Assembly (NCBI GenBank): GCA_025210575.1 | Contig: JAOARK010000062.1 | Location: forward strand, 1 to 8,464 | Reading direction: 5' to 3' | Source of the DNA: Schleiferiaceae bacterium | GTDB lineage: Bacteria > Bacteroidota > Bacteroidia > Flavobacteriales > Schleiferiaceae | DNA length: 8,464 nucleotides | Shown: one piece after another, positions 5,844 to 8,464 of the stretch | Position numbering within the stretch: position 1 is the stretch's first letter | How the letters are laid out: every line of letters starts with the position of its first letter | Notes under the pieces: generated by a model | Database searches by the model: none | Told to the model about the DNA's origin: nothing | What the model saw: the letters and a program-made list of their open reading frames with translations, nothing else | Program-made: the position numbers and the translations under genes

Positions 5844-7169
5844 ATGAAAATTTCAAAGACCCTTATGATTACCACGATGGCTGGATTAAGCCTCATAGCA
5901 TGTAAAAAAGACAAAGACAATGGTGGTGGCGGTGGTGGCACACAGCCATCTACTCAAAACTTTAAAGTTACCATAGAAAACATTAGCCAAGACAAGAAGT
6001 TTTTTGCAAGTGGCCATTTTAATACACCTGTTGGTGATGCTTCTCCTGGGGGAGCTGCACCAGGTAAATCTTATGCGTTTGATTTTAATGCACCCGAAGG
6101 AGCTAAACTTTCTTTTGCAACCATGTTTGTAATGAGTAATGATTTATTCTATGGTCCTGACGGAATGGGTATAGAGCTTTATAACAACGGAAATCCAGTA
6201 ACGGGAGATGTAACAAATCAACTTGATTTATGGGATGCAGGTACTGAAGTAAATGAAATGCCAGGTACAGGTCCAAATCAACCTTTAAATCAATCTGGCC
6301 CCAATACAGGACCAGATGAAAATGGTACCGTAAGAACTATTATGGATGTTAATGATGGATACACTTATCCAACATTGAATACAGCCATCAAGGCGATGTT
6401 GACTTATAATGGAGACGGAAACTTTACGATGACCATTGAGAACTTGAATTCAAATCCTTCGCCAATTGCGCCTGGTGTTTGGGTTGTTCATAATGCAGAT
6501 AATCCATTATTCGAAGAAAATGCAAGTGACATGATGCAAGGGCTAGAAGCGCTTGCTGAAGACGGAGATCCTTCAATGTTAGCGGACTATTTACACATGA
6601 ATACAGGAATTGCTTCTCCATTAGCTCCAGGAGTTTGGGCAGTGCATTCAGCAGGCTATCCTTTATTCCAAGATGGTATGGAAGACTTTGGAGAAGGTTT
6701 GGAAGCTTTAGCTGAAGATGGAGATCCATCAGGATTGATTGCAAACGTTATGAATAAAGCTGAAGTTAAAAGCAGTGGCGTGTTCAACACACCGGTGGGT
6801 GCAGGTGGTCCAGGTCCACTGATGCCAGGAAACAGCTACGAATTTGAATTCACTGCTTCACAAGGTGATTTATTGAGCTTCGCGACAATGTTTGTTCAGA
6901 GTAATGACATTTTTTACGGACCAGACGATGCAGGTATGCCTTTATGGAATGGAAACAATGTGGTGTTAGGAGACATAACAAGCAGCATAGATTTCTGGGA
7001 TGCAGGAACTGAGGTGAATGAATACCCAGGGACTGGCGTAAATCAACCGATTAGACAAGCAGGACCGAATACAGGAACAACAGAAAATGGCAATGTGCGC
7101 ATTGTTGATGATGGTTACACTTACTTGAGTACAGATGAAACCATTAGAGTAACGATTTCTTTAAACTAG
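5844..7169 (+). CDS. Lipoprotein with duplicated spondin_N modules
   Basis: A 441-residue lipoprotein. A type II signal peptide ends in the lipobox LIAC with Cys20 as lipid anchor. KKDKDN and a six-glycine linker (27-32) follow; acidic and Lys-rich residues right after the cysteine resemble surface-export signals of Bacteroidota lipoproteins, so surface display is possible but not shown. The rest is spondin_N sequence (animal F-spondin relatives; role in bacteria unknown). I see two C-terminal halves (about 57-187 and 312-441), each with FNTPVG, LSFATMFV.SND.FYGPD, WDAGTEVNE.PGTG.NQP, GPNTG..ENG and DGYTY. Two N-terminal halves (206-250 and 258-302) have SP.APGVW.VH and GLEALAEDGDPS. The order is unusual: C-half, N-half, N-half, C-half. 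Acidic Asp/Asn-rich loops suggest calcium binding. The gene is monocistronic, between a GTGATA-repeat promoter and a strong terminator. Confidence 0.9.
   Translation: MKISKTLMITTMAGLSLIACKKDKDNGGGGGGTQPSTQNFKVTIENISQDKKFFASGHFNTPVGDASPGGAAPGKSYAFDFNAPEGAKLSFATMFVMSNDLFYGPDGMGIELYNNGNPVTGDVTNQLDLWDAGTEVNEMPGTGPNQPLNQSGPNTGPDENGTVRTIMDVNDGYTYPTLNTAIKAMLTYNGDGNFTMTIENLNSNPSPIAPGVWVVHNADNPLFEENASDMMQGLEALAEDGDPSMLADYLHMNTGIASPLAPGVWAVHSAGYPLFQDGMEDFGEGLEALAEDGDPSGLIANVMNKAEVKSSGVFNTPVGAGGPGPLMPGNSYEFEFTASQGDLLSFATMFVQSNDIFYGPDDAGMPLWNGNNVVLGDITSSIDFWDAGTEVNEYPGTGVNQPIRQAGPNTGTTENGNVRIVDDGYTYLSTDETIRVTISLN
6012..7166 (+). repeat. Duplicated spondin_N C-terminal half (two distant copies)
   Basis: Copy 1 is 6012-6404 (residues 57-187) and copy 2 is 6777-7166 (residues 312-441). 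The proteins align almost without gaps; LSFATMFV, WDAGTEVNE and GPNTG are identical. Codons differ at many synonymous sites, so the duplication is old and the protein sequence has been held by selection. Confidence 0.85.
6459..6749 (+). repeat. Tandem 45-residue spondin_N N-terminal half-repeat
   Basis: Copy 1 is 6459-6593 (residues 206-250) and copy 2 is 6615-6749 (residues 258-302), a period of 156 bases. They align without gaps over 45 residues with 27 identities by my count, including twelve consecutive identical residues ending in EDGDPS. Synonymous codons differ (for example gcgcttgctgaagac against gctttagctgaagat), so it is not a recent copy. Confidence 0.85.
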
Positions 7170-7190
7170 GATATTCTATCCAGAACCCAG

Positions 7191-7221
7191 AACCCCGAGA
7201 TGTCTACACTCGGGGTTTTTT
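7191..7221 (+). terminator. Intrinsic terminator of the spondin lipoprotein gene
   Basis: The arms AACCCCGAG (7191-7199) and CTCGGGGTT (7209-7217) form a 9-bp GC-rich stem, followed by a run of six Ts (7216-7221, the first two being the end of the arm) and then ATTTAAAA. The stem starts 22 bases after the lipoprotein stop codon. The T-run overlaps the stop codon (7220-7222) of the convergent gene. On the minus strand no T-run follows the stem, so it is directional. Confidence 0.9.
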
Positions 7222-8464
7222 ATTTAAAATATTGTCGCTTAAATTTTCTATACACTGCATCTATTACAAAGTTTTCTTCCGTTTGATGTAAGTGGTGAAT
7301 ACCTGATAGTCCTTCTTTAAAATCAGGGTAGATTGTAGTAATCGTTTCTTCTTCATATTCTTCCAAGCTTAGTTTTACAATTCTCTGGAGATTTAAACCT
7401 CTGCCGTAGATCCCTTCTGAGTTATATTGAGAGGGCCTTATCAGATCTTTACCATGTTTAAAAATGGGGCCTCCATTTCTGGCTTTTCTGGAATTGATAA
7501 TTACTGGGTTTCGTTTGTGCGGAATTAAGTTTTCCATAGAGATGGAATCCATTTGGTAAATATGTAGCTCTCCGTCATTTGGCCCTGAAGGTGTAGTCTT
7601 ATTCAAAAATAACCATTTGGTATTCTCATCATCAAAATACACTTGTGCATCAAGAATTTGTTCGCCTTCAAAGGCATGGCTGTATTCTTCCCATTTATTA
7701 GGGAATTCTATGCATCTGTAAATAGTGAGCCTATTACTTGATGCAGATTCTGGCATAAGGAACACATCACCATTTTCTTTAAAAATACAAGGGTAGGACA
7801 GATGCGTGTCTATTTCTAAAACATCTTGAATGTCTCCCAATTGGTTCCCATTGATCTTTGAACAAGATATTTTTCCTTTCAAACTTGGGTAATCAAAGTT
7901 CTCAAAGAACAAATACAATTCCCTGTCATATTCGACTATAAACGGATCAGCCCAAAATTGATATGGCGGTGGTTCTATAGGTTTCAGTTTATTTAAATCT
8001 GCTCTGGTGAAATCGCCACTTCCGATAAATATTGTCCAGCAGTCATATCTTGACTTTAGATAACGTTTGCTCAAGACTTCATATATTTTTCTAAAAAGAT
8101 TTTTATAGAATATTTGCGCATACTTGAGCAGATGTAAACCACTTGGGTTTAAGTTGTTTCTTTTTTTTGAGGAATAAGCTTCTCTGACTTCAAATAATCC
8201 TTCTTCAAGTTTGTTTAAATTCTTAGTTAAAAGAGATACCGAACCTTCATAAACGAAATTTGAAGTTTCTAACAAAGACCAGGATTTGTTATAGAATGCC
8301 TCGTCTATCACGTAGCCCTGTTGAGTTGATGTATGATGTTGTAACAAAATAACACTAACATCTTTTTGATTCAAGACAAGTTCCCAAAACGAAGGAGGGC
8401 AGCCATTAAATTCCATCTCCGAAAAATGAAAAGACCATACTCCATGCTTCGCTAAGGCAAGAAA
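7220..8464 (-). CDS. Formyltransferase-like / GINT1-N-domain protein, 5' end outside window
   Basis: The visible part is 414 residues and the frame stays open to the window edge, so the gene is partial. The ATG at 8416 is not the start: the 16 codons upstream read FLALAKHGVWSFHFSE, which continues the conserved formyltransferase-like motif (GVWSFH...GCPPSFWE) across that Met. Visible residues 1 to about 85 are the end of this formyl-transferase-like domain. From about 165 on is a sequence like the N-terminal domain of glucosamine inositolphosphorylceramide transferase 1 and GH43-type beta-propellers: FWADPFIVEYDRELYLFFENF (starting at 170), HLSYPCIF (221-228), MPES (237-240), ILDAQVYFDD (270-279), RNGGPIF and RPSQ (329-346), GIHHLH (388-393). 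Bacterial proteins of this pairing are often found near surface polysaccharide genes; the reaction is unknown. Fold family is fairly sure, function is not. Confidence 0.75.
   Translation of the reverse strand, partial: FLALAKHGVWSFHFSEMEFNGCPPSFWELVLNQKDVSVILLQHHTSTQQGYVIDEAFYNKSWSLLETSNFVYEGSVSLLTKNLNKLEEGLFEVREAYSSKKRNNLNPSGLHLLKYAQIFYKNLFRKIYEVLSKRYLKSRYDCWTIFIGSGDFTRADLNKLKPIEPPPYQFWADPFIVEYDRELYLFFENFDYPSLKGKISCSKINGNQLGDIQDVLEIDTHLSYPCIFKENGDVFLMPESASSNRLTIYRCIEFPNKWEEYSHAFEGEQILDAQVYFDDENTKWLFLNKTTPSGPNDGELHIYQMDSISMENLIPHKRNPVIINSRKARNGGPIFKHGKDLIRPSQYNSEGIYGRGLNLQRIVKLSLEEYEEETITTIYPDFKEGLSGIHHLHQTEENFVIDAVYRKFKRQYFK

Noticed and set aside
6424..6744. A 106-residue minus-strand open frame inside the spondin lipoprotein gene
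   Set aside because: It mirrors the tandem half-repeats of the coding strand and its internal repetition is explained by them.

Overview
The window looks like chromosomal DNA from a Bacteroidota bacterium, probably a flavobacterium-like lineage. The DNA is AT-rich and start codons lack Shine-Dalgarno sequences, with A-rich leaders instead. Two promoters carry -7 elements of the TAnnTTTG type, and one gene encodes a lipoprotein with a Lys/Asp-rich stretch right after the lipid-bearing cysteine. I cannot place it below phylum from this sequence alone. There are no tRNA or rRNA genes, insertion sequences, phage genes or CRISPR arrays, and no gene-free stretch reaches 300 bases.

Layout, left to right: (1) a sulfotransferase-family gene on the minus strand (40-1266). 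(2) A 160-base divergent intergenic region, then a two-component operon on the plus strand: an OmpR/PhoB-type response regulator (1427-2125) and a membrane HAMP histidine kinase (2128-3582) separated by 2 bases. (3) A convergent intergenic region with a long imperfect stem-loop (3591-3640) and an intrinsic terminator. (4) A minus-strand operon of an ABM-fold small protein (5323-5703) and a C69-type Ntn-hydrolase dipeptidase (3677-5320), also 2 bases apart. (5) A plus-strand lipoprotein built from duplicated spondin_N modules (5844-7169), ended by a strong terminator. (6) A minus-strand gene whose 5' end lies outside the window (7220 to at least 8464), carrying the end of a formyltransferase-like domain followed by a GINT1-N-like propeller.

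The main observation is a shared promoter architecture. The response regulator gene and the spondin lipoprotein gene, about 4.4 kb apart, each have GTGATA hexamers repeated at 11-base spacing. In both, the second hexamer starts exactly 19 bases before the TTTG of a Bacteroidota-type -7 element. Eleven-base direct repeats next to the core promoter are how PhoB/OmpR-family regulators typically bind, so the simplest reading is that this two-component system activates its own operon and the spondin lipoprotein. That makes a candidate envelope-signalling unit: membrane kinase, regulator, and surface or periplasmic spondin lipoprotein. The divergent sulfotransferase and ABM/C69 transcripts start beside the two operators and may also be affected. 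The lipoprotein itself has an unusual order of duplicated half-modules.
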